From Thalassotalea_E sp964620605 (GTDB taxonomy: Bacteria > Pseudomonadota > Gammaproteobacteria > Enterobacterales > Alteromonadaceae), in assembly GCA_964620605.1 (NCBI GenBank), contig CAZUHQ010000004.1:1-64000 (forward strand): a stretch of 64,000 bases of DNA, in the 5' to 3' direction. The notes under the pieces are model-generated. The model did not search any database, had not been told where the DNA came from, and saw only the letters and a list, made by a program, of their open reading frames with translations. Numbering within the stretch: position 1 is the first letter of the stretch; the number at the start of each line of letters is the position of its first letter. Position numbers and translations under genes: made by a program. Shown here in pieces: positions 1 through 9,426 of this stretch.

Positions 1-43
1 TCTCTCTAAATAGGTGTGGTTAGGGAGGAAATATTGCGGCAGC

Positions 44-72
44 ATTTTAACCGCTTTGCCTGTTAAGAACAA
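44..72 (-). promoter_or_regulatory. Sigma-70-type promoter reading off the left edge (probably guaB)
   Basis: On the minus strand TTGTTC (67-72) and TAAAAT (44-49) are separated by exactly 17 bp. Transcription would start near position 37 and leave the window. In gammaproteobacteria guaB lies divergently next to xseA, so this is most likely the guaB promoter; the gene itself is not visible. Confidence 0.5.
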
Positions 73-173
73 CTTAAATTTTCATAAAACGGCAAAAAAG
101 TTACTGTTATTTAGCTAGACAATTCGATAATATGAACAAAATTTCTCTCTAACATCTGAAAATACAAACTTTT

Positions 174-1511
174 ATGGCTCAACAGCACATTTTACAAGTA
201 AGTGAACTAACAAAAAAAGTAAGGTTTATGCTGGAAACTGAGCTAAATTATCTTTGGTTATCTGGTGAAATATCTAATTTCATCGCCACAAGTTCAGGCC
301 ACTGGTATTTATCATTAAAAGATCAAAAATCCCAGGTCAGATGCGCAATGTTTAAAGGCAGTAATCGCCGGGTCAGGCTACAACCGAAGAACGGCCAGCA
401 AGTATTAGTCAAAGCAAAAGTCTCGCTCTATGAACCCCGTGGTGATTTTCAGCTGATTATTGAACTGATGGAAGATGCCGGCGAAGGCCTGTTACGCCAG
501 CAATACCAGGAACTCAAACAAACACTTAATGCTCAAGGCCTGTTTGCCCAGGCACATAAAAAAGCCCTGCCGACAGCGCCGACTACTGTAGGCGTTGTTA
601 CCTCACCTAGCGGCGCGGCGATTAAAGATATTATTTCAGTACTGAAACGCCGTAACCCGGCAATCAGCATAATTATCTATCCGGCACTGGTTCAGGGGGA
701 GCTGGCAAGCCAGGAGCTAGTCAATGCCATCGCAGCTGCCAATCAGCGAAATGAATGTGATGTGTTAATTGTTGGCCGTGGTGGCGGCTCGCTGGAAGAT
801 CTCTGGTCATTTAATGAAGAAGCCGTCGTTAGAGCCGTTTTCAATAGCCAAATTCCGGTGATCAGTGCCGTCGGTCATGAAATCGATACCACGTTAAGTG
901 ATTATGCCGCCGATATCAGGGCGGCAACCCCGTCGGCTGCCGCTGAACTGGTGTCACAGGATTGCAGCGAACTTTATCACCGTCTGACATCGTTAACTCA
1001 CCAGCTACAACAGCAAATACAGCGCACAATACGCCATGCCAGACAAAATGCTCAACACCTGACTCATCGACTAGCTCAGGCACACCCTGAGCAAATAATT
1101 AGAAATCACCAGCAACGCGCCGATGAACTCAGTTTGCGCTTAGTTAAAGCTATCCGCTTGAAAGCTCAGCTTATGGCATTCCCACTTAAGCAATTAAGCC
1201 AAAGACTGCAAACGGCCTCTCCCGCCAACAAGCTACAACGGCTAGCCAGCCAGCATCAACAGCTGGATAAACAGTTACGCTCAGCCGGCACTAACTATTT
1301 AAGCCACCAACAGGAGCGCTTTATCCAGCTGATCGAGCAGCTGCAACTGGTCAGCCCGCTGGCAACTATAGCCCGGGGCTATAGCGTCACTAGAAATCAA
1401 CAGGGAAACATTATTCATTCAGTAAAGGAAGTTGCAGTGAATGAGCCGCTAAGCATTCAACTAAAAGATGGCCGTATTAGCGCTGGAGTTATCGATATCA
1501 AACCATCTTAA
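174..1511 (+). CDS. xseA: Exodeoxyribonuclease VII large subunit
   Basis: Catalytic subunit of exonuclease VII, which degrades single-stranded DNA into acid-soluble oligonucleotides together with the small subunit XseB (not in the window). The 445 residues are close to the usual length of about 450. The N-terminal OB-fold carries the family string GEISNF followed by SSGHWYLSLKD (residues ~31-50); the catalytic domain contains VTSPSGAAIKDI (~143) and GRGGGSLEDLW (~203), and VGHEIDTTLSDYAAD (~233) is typical of XseA. The C-terminal third is a Gln-rich coiled coil ending in the conserved ARGYSVTR segment. The ATG at 174 matches the usual family start, but no clear Shine-Dalgarno is visible. It is transcribed away from the minus-strand promoter at 44-72, matching the usual guaB/xseA arrangement. 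Confidence 0.97.
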   Translation: MAQQHILQVSELTKKVRFMLETELNYLWLSGEISNFIATSSGHWYLSLKDQKSQVRCAMFKGSNRRVRLQPKNGQQVLVKAKVSLYEPRGDFQLIIELMEDAGEGLLRQQYQELKQTLNAQGLFAQAHKKALPTAPTTVGVVTSPSGAAIKDIISVLKRRNPAISIIIYPALVQGELASQELVNAIAAANQRNECDVLIVGRGGGSLEDLWSFNEEAVVRAVFNSQIPVISAVGHEIDTTLSDYAADIRAATPSAAAELVSQDCSELYHRLTSLTHQLQQQIQRTIRHARQNAQHLTHRLAQAHPEQIIRNHQQRADELSLRLVKAIRLKAQLMAFPLKQLSQRLQTASPANKLQRLASQHQQLDKQLRSAGTNYLSHQQERFIQLIEQLQLVSPLATIARGYSVTRNQQGNIIHSVKEVAVNEPLSIQLKDGRISAGVIDIKPS

Positions 1512-1528
1512 CATCGCTAGTAAGGTAG

Positions 1529-2209
1529 CTAATCCTCAAGGGTGATCACATGGTGCAATAATTTAATCACCGATTTTTTAGTACCTTCATTAAATTTCAC
1601 CCCAAGTGAAATACCATTAACCAAAGATTTTAAACTACAGATTTGTCCGGCTAGCTTTAAATCATACAGCTCGTCGCTATTATCCAATGCCAGATCAATC
1701 GCTTTATCATTTACGAGAGAAATTTCTTCGCCATTTTCAATCAACAGCTGACAGCCATTGATTGAAATATCCGTGATCAAACATTGCCAAAACTTTTTCT
1801 CTATTCTCGCCTTGGCATTGAGCTCAGTCTCAATACGTATCGACTTACGCAGGCATTGCATGCTAAGGTTTTTGGGAAATTCCAATACTATCATCTTAGA
1901 TGGTAGTTGGATGGTTTGTTTGATGCTGCTGATAAATGCAACTACCGCACCTTCCTGCTCAATAATTCCCCTGACAGTCACTCCCATTCCCTGGCTAATA
2001 AATTGGTTGAATTTGCCTATTTTACTGGCATCAGGAAACTGGATCAGTACATATTTCTTTGGCAAATAACCAACAAAAATAGTACGAAACTTGCCTTTCT
2101 GTCCAGCGGGCGTGGCAATATCGATAGTGACAGTAGAACCGGCCTGCATTAATGCCAAATTGCGTTGCAAACGGGTTGCGGTATTTACTTTCACTGCGGT
2201 TGACGGCAT
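1529..2209 (-). CDS. PilZ-domain c-di-GMP-binding protein with YcgR-like N-terminal domain
   Basis: A 226-residue cytoplasmic protein. The N-terminal ~105 residues look like the flagellar-brake-type beta domain that precedes PilZ in YcgR-like proteins. The C-terminal half is a PilZ domain with both c-di-GMP ligands visible: an RxxxR motif (RKSIR, ~121-125) and the DxSxxG motif (DISING, ~147-152). It is therefore probably a c-di-GMP effector acting on motility, adhesion or another surface trait; the target cannot be read from the sequence. It converges with xseA (17 bp between stop codons) and lies downstream of der on the same strand, 170 bp away. No terminator is evident between der and this gene, so readthrough is possible. 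Confidence 0.85.
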   Translation of the reverse strand: MPSTAVKVNTATRLQRNLALMQAGSTVTIDIATPAGQKGKFRTIFVGYLPKKYVLIQFPDASKIGKFNQFISQGMGVTVRGIIEQEGAVVAFISSIKQTIQLPSKMIVLEFPKNLSMQCLRKSIRIETELNAKARIEKKFWQCLITDISINGCQLLIENGEEISLVNDKAIDLALDNSDELYDLKLAGQICSLKSLVNGISLGVKFNEGTKKSVIKLLHHVITLED

Positions 2210-2379
2210 AGCTAAAATCGCACTAAGCGGTTAATTTTTATTATGAATAATCATTACACTAGTCAAGATACGACTAAATTGCAATCTTTATCAACTAGCC
2301 TTAACAGAGCCATCTCCGCAATTTGATAGGCATTGTAGATGGCCGAATGCACAGCAAGAAACACAATCTGCCAAAGCGC

Positions 2380-3819
2380 TCAGTCTTCTGATTTTTTATA
2401 ACCTTGGGTTTTACGCGCGAGCTTTTTCTGCTCGGTATAACTGAGTTTTTTCTTACCGGAAAACGGATTCGCAGTTTCTCTGAATTCGATTTTTATCGGC
2501 GTGCCCATCACTTTCAATGACTTGCGATAATAGTTCATTAAATAGCGCTTATAAGACACAGGCAACTGCTTTGTCTGATTGCCATGAATAACGATAATCG
2601 GCGGGTTATAACCACCGGCATGGGCATATTTTAACTTGATTCGGCGGCCATTATGCATCGGCGGCTGATGATCAAATACCGCCATATCCAAGATTTTAGT
2701 TACCATGGATGTAGAAATACGCTTAGTCGCCGAGACAAAAGCTTCTTCTACCGACTCATATAAATGGCCGACACCTGTACCGTGAAGTGCTGAAATAAAA
2801 TGGATGCGGGCAAAATCAATAAAACCTAAGCGGCGATCCAGTTCGGTTTTAATCCTTTCTTTAATATGCTCGTCCAGGCCATCCCATTTATTGACCGCCA
2901 GCACTAAGGAGCGACCGGCTTCTAAAATAAAACCTAACAAGCTTAAGTCTTGATCGCTAATGCCTTCATGGGCATCAATGATCAATAAACAGACATTAGC
3001 ATCTTCAATCGCCCGCAAGGTCTTGATCACAGAATACTTTTCAACAACATCGGTGACATTTTTACGGCGACGAATACCCGCGGTATCAATTAAGACATAT
3101 TCACGGCCATTACGCTCCATCGGAATATAAACGCTGTCGCGGGTAGTGCCGGGCATATCGTAAACCACTACGCGTTCTTCACCGAGAATACGGTTAGTTA
3201 GCGTCGATTTACCGACATTGGGTTTACCGATAATCGCCAGTTTAATTTTATCATTTTCTTCAGGGGCATCGATTGCTTCACTATCATCGTCACTGACTTG
3301 CTCTGCCTGCTGTTCCTGCCCTAAGACTTCGATATGTGGCGTTAATGCCAGAGTTAATAACTGAGTGACACCACGACCATGAGCGGCGGCAATTTGATGC
3401 ACTTCGCCAAGCGCCAGCTGGTAAAATTCGGCAACCGCGGAATCAGCATCTATGCCATCAATTTTATTGGCAACTAAGAACACTTTTTTATTTTGCTTGC
3501 GCAAGTGATCGGCAATACCGAGATCAGCTGAGGTTAAGCCTGCTCTGGCATCGACTAAAAACAGCACAGCATCCGCTTCTTCAATCGCCATTAGCGATTG
3601 TTCGGCCATCAAGGCATCAATGCCCTCTTCATCGCCATGAATACCGCCGGTATCGATAACAATAAATGGATGTTCTTCAACTTCGGCCTGGCCATACTGA
3701 CGATCGCGGGTTAAGCCGGGATAATCTGCCACCAGGGCATTCCTACTACGAGTTAATCGATTGAATAACGTCGACTTACCGACATTAGGACGCCCAACCA
3801 GCGCGACAACAGGAAGCAT
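2380..3819 (-). CDS. der: Ribosome-assembly GTPase Der (EngA)
   Basis: Essential tandem GTPase needed for maturation of the 50S subunit. Two G domains are visible: the first with GRPNVGKS (residues 9-16), DTGG and NKID; the second with GKPNVGKS, DTAG and NKWD. They are followed by the C-terminal KH-like domain ending in a basic tail. The reading frame extends 14 codons further upstream, but I place the start at the ATG at 3819: it gives the conserved N-terminus MLPVVALVGRPNVGKS and has GAGGT six bases upstream. The product is 479 aa, about 10 residues shorter than E. coli Der. It is the last gene of the conserved rlmN-to-der run, 102 bp after bamB. Confidence 0.97.
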   Translation of the reverse strand: MLPVVALVGRPNVGKSTLFNRLTRSRNALVADYPGLTRDRQYGQAEVEEHPFIVIDTGGIHGDEEGIDALMAEQSLMAIEEADAVLFLVDARAGLTSADLGIADHLRKQNKKVFLVANKIDGIDADSAVAEFYQLALGEVHQIAAAHGRGVTQLLTLALTPHIEVLGQEQQAEQVSDDDSEAIDAPEENDKIKLAIIGKPNVGKSTLTNRILGEERVVVYDMPGTTRDSVYIPMERNGREYVLIDTAGIRRRKNVTDVVEKYSVIKTLRAIEDANVCLLIIDAHEGISDQDLSLLGFILEAGRSLVLAVNKWDGLDEHIKERIKTELDRRLGFIDFARIHFISALHGTGVGHLYESVEEAFVSATKRISTSMVTKILDMAVFDHQPPMHNGRRIKLKYAHAGGYNPPIIVIHGNQTKQLPVSYKRYLMNYYRKSLKVMGTPIKIEFRETANPFSGKKKLSYTEQKKLARKTQGYKKSED

Positions 3820-3921
3820 CTTGACCTCAAAAAATAAAATAAAACAATTGCATAATAACAAACAACGGCTCCGAAGCTTTTACCACTGCGGAACCGTTCT
3901 TAGTGTAGTTGATAAAAACGA

Positions 3922-5133
3922 CTAAGGCGTTTCTATCGCTTGTAAATCACCATCTCGTGATTGTACATAAAGTATATCGTTTTCTACAGTTGGCGTGCTG
4001 TGAATACCACTGCTATCCACCTGATAGCGGGCAACAATGTCACCTGACTCTTGATCCAACCAATGTAAATAACCTTCAAAATCGCCAACGACCAGGTAGT
4101 TTTTCACCACAGCTGCGCCGGTAACACCACGGTTGGTGAGCGACAGCTGACTCCATTTTTCAGTGCCGTTATTACGATCTACGGCATAAACATGACCTTT
4201 GACATCGGTAATAAACAGGCTGTTGCCACTGACCGCGATTTGACGATAAGAAGAGTACTTACGTTTCCAGATAACGCGCCCGGAACGTAAATCGATCGCC
4301 ACTAAATGGCCACGTGATGAGATTGCATAAACCTTATCGCCGTAGATCAATGGCTTACTGTCAATGTCAACAACACGCTGTAATTCCGTTGAGCCTGTCG
4401 CTTCACCGACTTCTGTCGTCCAGCCCTGCTGACCATTTTCCAAAATATACACTGTCAGGGTGCCGTCAGCTGCGCCAACGATAACCCCACCGGCAGTGAT
4501 CGCTGGCGCACTAATACCACGCAAGGTTAGCGGTGGTACGTCTTGTTCGACTTGCCACAACTCTTCACCATTGCTGGCATTAAATGCTTTTAACCTGCCG
4601 GAAGCAGAGTTGACCACTAAAGCACCGGCATCGATAGCAGGCGCAGCAATCACTTCACCTTTGATTTTACCTTGCCAGCTCAGTGCACCGTTTTCTGCGT
4701 CCAGCGCATAGACTTTGCCATTTTCACTACCTAAGAATATTTTATTGATGCCGGCAACCGGGCCGCCACTGAGCAAGGCAGATTTTTTACCGGCAAAGAA
4801 ACCGCCATTAGGGTTATCTTCACGCAAGTCGACATGCCATACTTCTTTGCCACTTGTTAGTTCAAACGCATAAACATCACCTTCACGACTGGCAGTAAAC
4901 ACTTTGTCGTAGGCAACCACAGGTTTTAAACGAGAAAAATAATGTTCTGCGCCATCACCGACACCTTCTTCCCATAACAGCTTGGCTTTAAACTGTGGGG
5001 TAATTTCGGTTAATTCAACCGGTTCGGTTTCATCTATTTCATCTTCGGTAGATGAACAAGCAACCAGGCCAGTTAATAAACAGCCAATAAATAACTGTTT
5101 AGCAAAATTCGTTGTTGTTATTTTCATATTCAT
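3922..5133 (-). CDS. bamB: Outer membrane assembly lipoprotein BamB
   Basis: Beta-propeller lipoprotein of the BAM complex, which inserts beta-barrel proteins into the outer membrane. The N-terminus is a lipoprotein signal with lipobox LVAC (Cys26) followed by an acidic linker. The rest consists of repeated PQQ-type propeller blades (for example YAFELTSGKEVWHV, VYALDAENGALSW, YAVDRNNGTEKW). The open frame runs back to a TTG at 5196, but the extra residues would precede a normal signal peptide, so the ATG at 5133 is preferred (ATG 5127 is also possible). This gives 403 aa against about 392 in E. coli. It lies between yfgM and der, the standard order. Confidence 0.95.
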   Translation of the reverse strand: MNMKITTTNFAKQLFIGCLLTGLVACSSTEDEIDETEPVELTEITPQFKAKLLWEEGVGDGAEHYFSRLKPVVAYDKVFTASREGDVYAFELTSGKEVWHVDLREDNPNGGFFAGKKSALLSGGPVAGINKIFLGSENGKVYALDAENGALSWQGKIKGEVIAAPAIDAGALVVNSASGRLKAFNASNGEELWQVEQDVPPLTLRGISAPAITAGGVIVGAADGTLTVYILENGQQGWTTEVGEATGSTELQRVVDIDSKPLIYGDKVYAISSRGHLVAIDLRSGRVIWKRKYSSYRQIAVSGNSLFITDVKGHVYAVDRNNGTEKWSQLSLTNRGVTGAAVVKNYLVVGDFEGYLHWLDQESGDIVARYQVDSSGIHSTPTVENDILYVQSRDGDLQAIETP

Positions 5134-5249
5134 TAAAGTAAGCACTAATGGCTCCAGTATTTTTGCGTTAACTTCTTTGACCAAAAATTTAGCCAAAGTT
5201 CAGGGCAACTCAGTGAATTTAACTGCTAGCTGTGTAGATTAACGACAAA

Positions 5250-5888
5250 TTAGTTTGCTAAAACGATATTTTGCGCTAAATCATCAAGCTTCATTTGTAG
5301 CGCTGGCGGTACATTTTGGCCCGCCGCTTCAATTGCTGCCTGGTAAGCGTTTCTCGCTAACTCGTTTTTTTCCTGCTTAAGATACGCATCACCTTTGATC
5401 TCCTCAACACTGGCCTTAAAAGACTCAGGTAGAGTTTGAGAAGCCGTAGCAATCGCTTGCTCGTATTGTTCCAGCTGCACTTGTACCCGAGCTAATCTTA
5501 CCGTAGCAATCGCCTTGATGTTAACATCTGCAGACTTTTCAATAGCAGTGGTTAAGTACTTTTCGGCCTGTTGCCAGTCCTGGTGCTCAGCAGCATCTTT
5601 CGCTAAGGCTAATGCGGTTAATGCAGAGTAGCTTGAATCGGCATTTTCATTAATAAACTGCTCGCCGGCATCACGATAGGCTTTGCCGTCTTTATCTGCA
5701 AGCTCAACCACTTGTTGATAGGCTTCCGAGGTATTTAGCTCACTTTCAAGTTTGTTTTCTTTATAGTAGCCATAGCCGATAAAACTACCAAAACCGATAA
5801 TTAACCCGGCAATAATGGCATTACCATTTGCCTGCCAAAACGCTTTAATTGCTTCTACTTGTTGTTCTTCTGTTTGATGATCTGCCAC
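5250..5888 (-). CDS. yfgM: YfgM/ancillary SecYEG translocon subunit
   Basis: Inner-membrane protein of 212 aa with a short cytoplasmic N-terminus, one membrane segment (about residues 24-42, IIAGLIIGFGSFIGYGYY) and a periplasmic TPR-like domain. In E. coli YfgM associates with the SecYEG translocon and periplasmic chaperones such as PpiD. The GTG start at 5888 has AAGGG at a good distance and lies 3 bp after the hisS stop, so translation is probably coupled to hisS. The context hisS-yfgM-bamB-der is the canonical one. Confidence 0.92.
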   Translation of the reverse strand: MADHQTEEQQVEAIKAFWQANGNAIIAGLIIGFGSFIGYGYYKENKLESELNTSEAYQQVVELADKDGKAYRDAGEQFINENADSSYSALTALALAKDAAEHQDWQQAEKYLTTAIEKSADVNIKAIATVRLARVQVQLEQYEQAIATASQTLPESFKASVEEIKGDAYLKQEKNELARNAYQAAIEAAGQNVPPALQMKLDDLAQNIVLAN

Positions 5889-5891
5889 GGT

Positions 5892-7172
5892 TTACCCTTT
5901 AATTAATGTCGTTAATAAGCTCGGCACCTGATCCAATGCCACACTTTGTTGTTCCTGCTGCCCACGCAAGTACTTGATTGTTACCTGCTGCTGAGCAATT
6001 TCATCTTCGCCCAGGATCAGCGCAATTTGTGCGCCTGATTTATCTGCACGTTTCATTTGTTTCTTCATATTGCCACCACCACAGTGGCATTGCAGGCGAA
6101 TATCCGGTATTTGATCTCGCCATTGTTCTGCTAACGCATTGCCTTTAATGTCTGCACCATCGCCTAACATAATGACATAGGCATCAACCTGCGGACGAAC
6201 ATTTTTCACCTTGTCCAAGTCGCTAAGCATTAACACGATACGTTCAAGACCTAAAGCAAAACCAAATGCCGGTGTTGCTTTACCGCCGAGTTGCTCTACC
6301 ATGCCGTCATAACGGCCTCCCGCACAAACCGTGCCCTGAGCCCCTAAGCTATCAGTGACCCATTCAAAAACAGTGCGGTTGTAATAATCCAGGCCGCGCA
6401 CCAGCTTGTCATTGATGACATAGTTAATTCCGGCAGCCTCCAAGCGCTGGCAGAGCTCAGCAAAATGCTCGCGTGACTGTTCGCCAAAATAATCCGATAA
6501 TTTCGGTGCGCCATTCAGTGCCGCCTGTACTTGCGGATTTTTACTATCTAATACCCGCAGCGGGTTAGTATGCATTCGGCGTTTTGAGTCTTCATCTAAC
6601 TGATCTTGCTTTTCAGTTAAAAATGCCACTAAGGCATCACGATACTCGGCGCGTTCTTCATTTGAGCCTAATGAGTTCAACTCTAACGTTACATACTCAC
6701 TGATGCCTAATTCCCGCCACAAACGCGCGGTTAAGCTGATGACTTCTGCATCGATATCCGGTGTTGCAATACCAAAGGCTTCGACACCAAATTGGTGAAA
6801 CTGACGATAGCGGCCTTTTTGCGGACGCTCATGGCGAAACATCGGCCCCATATACCACAAGCGTTGCTCCTGGTTATATAACAGGCCGTGCTGATTACCG
6901 GCACGCACACAAGAAGCAGTGCCTTCTGGACGCAAGGTTAAGCTATCACCATTGCGATCGTCAAAGGTGTACATTTCCTTTTCAACGATGTCAGTGACTT
7001 CACCGATAGAACGTTTGAACAAGGCGGTAGATTCAACAATCGGCATACGAATTTCAGCAAAGCCGTAATTGCTGGCGACACGGCGCAGCACTGACTCAAC
7101 CATTTGCCAGATATTAGTTTCAGAAGGTAAACAATCGTTCATCCCTCTAATTGCCTGAATTGTTTTACTCAC
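5892..7172 (-). CDS. hisS: Histidyl-tRNA synthetase
   Basis: Class II aminoacyl-tRNA synthetase charging tRNA-His; 426 aa, matching the family. Motif 2 is seen as FRHERPQKGRYRQFHQFG (~112-129), the histidine-binding signatures as GLDYYNRTVFEW (~262) and motif 3 as FGFALGLERI (~307). The C-terminal ~90 residues form the anticodon-binding domain. Translation starts at GTG 7172, giving the conserved N-terminus KTIQAIRGMNDCLP. It is probably transcribed both with the upstream operon and from its own promoter at 7212-7240. Confidence 0.98.
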   Translation of the reverse strand: MSKTIQAIRGMNDCLPSETNIWQMVESVLRRVASNYGFAEIRMPIVESTALFKRSIGEVTDIVEKEMYTFDDRNGDSLTLRPEGTASCVRAGNQHGLLYNQEQRLWYMGPMFRHERPQKGRYRQFHQFGVEAFGIATPDIDAEVISLTARLWRELGISEYVTLELNSLGSNEERAEYRDALVAFLTEKQDQLDEDSKRRMHTNPLRVLDSKNPQVQAALNGAPKLSDYFGEQSREHFAELCQRLEAAGINYVINDKLVRGLDYYNRTVFEWVTDSLGAQGTVCAGGRYDGMVEQLGGKATPAFGFALGLERIVLMLSDLDKVKNVRPQVDAYVIMLGDGADIKGNALAEQWRDQIPDIRLQCHCGGGNMKKQMKRADKSGAQIALILGEDEIAQQQVTIKYLRGQQEQQSVALDQVPSLLTTLIKG

Positions 7173-7211
7173 CTAAGTGTTCTCTCACAGAAAATTAAAA
7201 TTAAAGCGCGC

Positions 7212-7240
7212 ATTATAGGCAGTTTACTGACAAACGTAAA
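7212..7240 (-). promoter_or_regulatory. Internal promoter upstream of hisS
   Basis: On the minus strand TTTACG (7235-7240) is followed 17 bp later by a perfect TATAAT (7212-7217), about 40 bp ahead of the hisS GTG. The -35 overlaps a small inverted repeat GTTTAC/GTAAAC. Confidence 0.55.
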
Positions 7241-7266
7241 CTCACCTGATGTGCGACTGAAAGTTG

Positions 7267-8385
7267 TTAGTCGATTTCTTGAATATCTATCTTGTTTGCC
7301 TGATCCAGCATTGCCGCCTTGGCTCTGATACGCTGTTCCAGCTGATTGACTAAATCATTGTTATCAAAGCGCTCTTTTTGACGAACGCCGTCCAGGTAGA
7401 AACCGCTTTTTCTGCTGCTGCCGGTCAGGCCAAGATCGGAAACTGTCGCTTCTCCCGGACCATTAACGATACAGCCAATAATGGAGACGTCCATCGGTGT
7501 GAGAATATCTTCGACCCTTTGCTCAAGCTGGTTAACGGTATTAATAACATCAAATTCCTGACGCGAACAGCTTGGACAGGCGATAAAATTAATGCCGCGG
7601 CTGCGCAGTTTCAGTGATTTTAAAATATCGAAACCGACTTTAATTTCTTCTACCGGGTCTGCCGCCAGGGAGACTCGCAAAGTATCACCTATACCTTCGG
7701 CCAGTAACATCCCCAAACCGACAGAAGATTTTACTGAGCCCGAGCGCAAACCACCGGCTTCAGTAATCCCCAAGTGCAGTGGATTATCGATTTGTTTTGC
7801 CAGTAAGCGATAAGAGCCAACAGCGAGAAAAACATCCGAAGCTTTAACACTGACCTTAAATTCATTAAAATTTAACCTGTCTAAAATATCGACATGACGC
7901 ATCGCAGATTCCAGCAAGGCCTCAGGTGTTGGCTCAGTATATTTTTCCTGGATATCTTTTTCCAGTGAGCCGCCATTCACCCCGATGCGAATCGGAATAT
8001 TGTTATCTCTGGCACATTCGACAACCGCACGCACCCTATCTTCCCGGCCGATATTACCAGGATTAATCCGCAAACAATCCGCGCCATATTCCGCCACTTT
8101 CAACGCAATACGATAATCAAAATGAATATCTGTCACTAACGGTACATTGACTTGCTGTTTGATCACTTTAAATGCCTCGGCGGCATCCATGGTCGGCACG
8201 CTGACCCGAACGATATCTGCGCCGACCGCTTCCAATGATTTAATTTGAGCAACCGTCGCCTCAACATCCGTGGTTAAGGTGTTGGTCATCGACTGCACAG
8301 TGATCGGCGCATCGCCACCCACTGGGACATTACCCACCATGATTTGTCGAGATTTTCTGCGGATTATCGGAGATTCTTTAAACAT
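7267..8385 (-). CDS. ispG: 4-hydroxy-3-methylbut-2-enyl-diphosphate synthase (IspG/GcpE)
   Basis: Penultimate enzyme of the MEP isoprenoid pathway: reductive ring opening of methylerythritol cyclodiphosphate to HMBPP using a [4Fe-4S] cluster. The 372-aa length matches E. coli, and the cluster ligands fall at the expected positions: Cys270 and Cys273 (CPSC), Cys305 (IGCIVNGPGE) and Glu312. The N-terminal TIM-barrel part begins with RRKSRQIMVGNVPVGGDAP. It sits between rodZ and hisS, the conserved order, 27 bp after rodZ. Confidence 0.98.
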   Translation of the reverse strand: MFKESPIIRRKSRQIMVGNVPVGGDAPITVQSMTNTLTTDVEATVAQIKSLEAVGADIVRVSVPTMDAAEAFKVIKQQVNVPLVTDIHFDYRIALKVAEYGADCLRINPGNIGREDRVRAVVECARDNNIPIRIGVNGGSLEKDIQEKYTEPTPEALLESAMRHVDILDRLNFNEFKVSVKASDVFLAVGSYRLLAKQIDNPLHLGITEAGGLRSGSVKSSVGLGMLLAEGIGDTLRVSLAADPVEEIKVGFDILKSLKLRSRGINFIACPSCSRQEFDVINTVNQLEQRVEDILTPMDVSIIGCIVNGPGEATVSDLGLTGSSRKSGFYLDGVRQKERFDNNDLVNQLEQRIRAKAAMLDQANKIDIQEID

Positions 8386-8412
8386 AATAACTCAAAATAG
8401 TATCGAAACGGA

Positions 8413-9414
8413 TTATTCAATCGGTAAGCTGAATTTAGCAATATTACCTCGGCTGAACTGTGACATATCAACCGCTTGCTGCTCAAATAAAATGCTGACT
8501 AATTCCGGCTTACCCAAAGTAATAGTAAAGGGGGCCTGTCCTGTGATGTTCATCACATAGCCAGCTTTTTTAATGCCCCAGGCAATACGCTCGCCGGTAG
8601 CATCATAGATATTTACCCAGCAATCACCGGAAAAAGTAAACTGCACGCTTTCTATTGGGCCAAAGTCAGTCGCCTGCTCGTTGCTGTCAGCTGTAATTTT
8701 CTCTGTGACTGCTTGCTCGGCACTATGAGCTTGATTATGACCTTGATTATCGGCATTCGATTGCGCTAATTCCTGCACTTGCCCTTCTGCTTCAACTGCC
8801 GAAGTATCAAGCGCTTTGGGCTGTGCGTCAGCAACCTGGAGATCAGCAACTGAATTCTCGTTTACTGGTGCATTAACGGTTTGTTGATTTTTGACTCCTG
8901 GCTCTTGATTATCAGCTTGAACAGCAGTTGCGTTCTGCTTTTGTGCTGACGGTTTTACCTGAGCAGCGGGAGTCTTTGACGACAACTGATTTTGTTTCGC
9001 ATCCTGCAACCACCAGACAATAGTTGCCCCCACCAACAGCGCCAAAATGAAATAGCTGAGCCAGATAATGCGATTGCTTTCTGCCTGCTTTTGTGTTTCC
9101 TTGGAAAAGCTTTGCATTTCAGCGCCTTGTTGTTCGGCAACATTAAGCATTTCATAACTGGCCAACACTTCATCAATCGAAATATTCACCAGTTTAGCGT
9201 AGTTTTTTAAATAGCCACGATTGAAAGTATCAGGTAAGGTTTTATCAAAAATATCCTGTTCGATTTCTTTCACTAAAGTAGCGCGAAAATTTAATTTATC
9301 CGCTACCTGTTGCTGGCTAAATCCGAGTTTTTCCCTCGCTTCCACTAGCATCTGCCCCGGGCCAACCACTTCGATGTCTTCTGGCAAATCTGTTACTGTA
9401 TTCTCTTTACTCAT
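8413..9414 (-). CDS. rodZ: Cytoskeletal/cell-shape protein RodZ
   Basis: Bitopic membrane protein linking MreB filaments to the elongasome. Domains in order: an N-terminal helix-turn-helix (about residues 20-95, AREKLGFSQQQVADKL), a cytoplasmic juxtamembrane stretch, one membrane helix (about 114-134, IIWLSYFILALLVGATIVWW), a long Gln/Ala/Asn-rich periplasmic linker, and a C-terminal beta domain of the DUF4115 type (about 250-333). The 333 aa are close to E. coli RodZ (337). It follows pilW by 12 bp and precedes ispG. Confidence 0.95.
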   Translation of the reverse strand: MSKENTVTDLPEDIEVVGPGQMLVEAREKLGFSQQQVADKLNFRATLVKEIEQDIFDKTLPDTFNRGYLKNYAKLVNISIDEVLASYEMLNVAEQQGAEMQSFSKETQKQAESNRIIWLSYFILALLVGATIVWWLQDAKQNQLSSKTPAAQVKPSAQKQNATAVQADNQEPGVKNQQTVNAPVNENSVADLQVADAQPKALDTSAVEAEGQVQELAQSNADNQGHNQAHSAEQAVTEKITADSNEQATDFGPIESVQFTFSGDCWVNIYDATGERIAWGIKKAGYVMNITGQAPFTITLGKPELVSILFEQQAVDMSQFSRGNIAKFSLPIE

Positions 9415-9426
9415 CTAGTTGTCGCC

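Noticed and set aside
3864..3898. Hairpin between bamB and der as a terminator
   Set aside because: The stem has a mismatch and a 15-nt loop and is followed by TTGTTTG rather than a clean T tract; der is normally co-transcribed with bamB.
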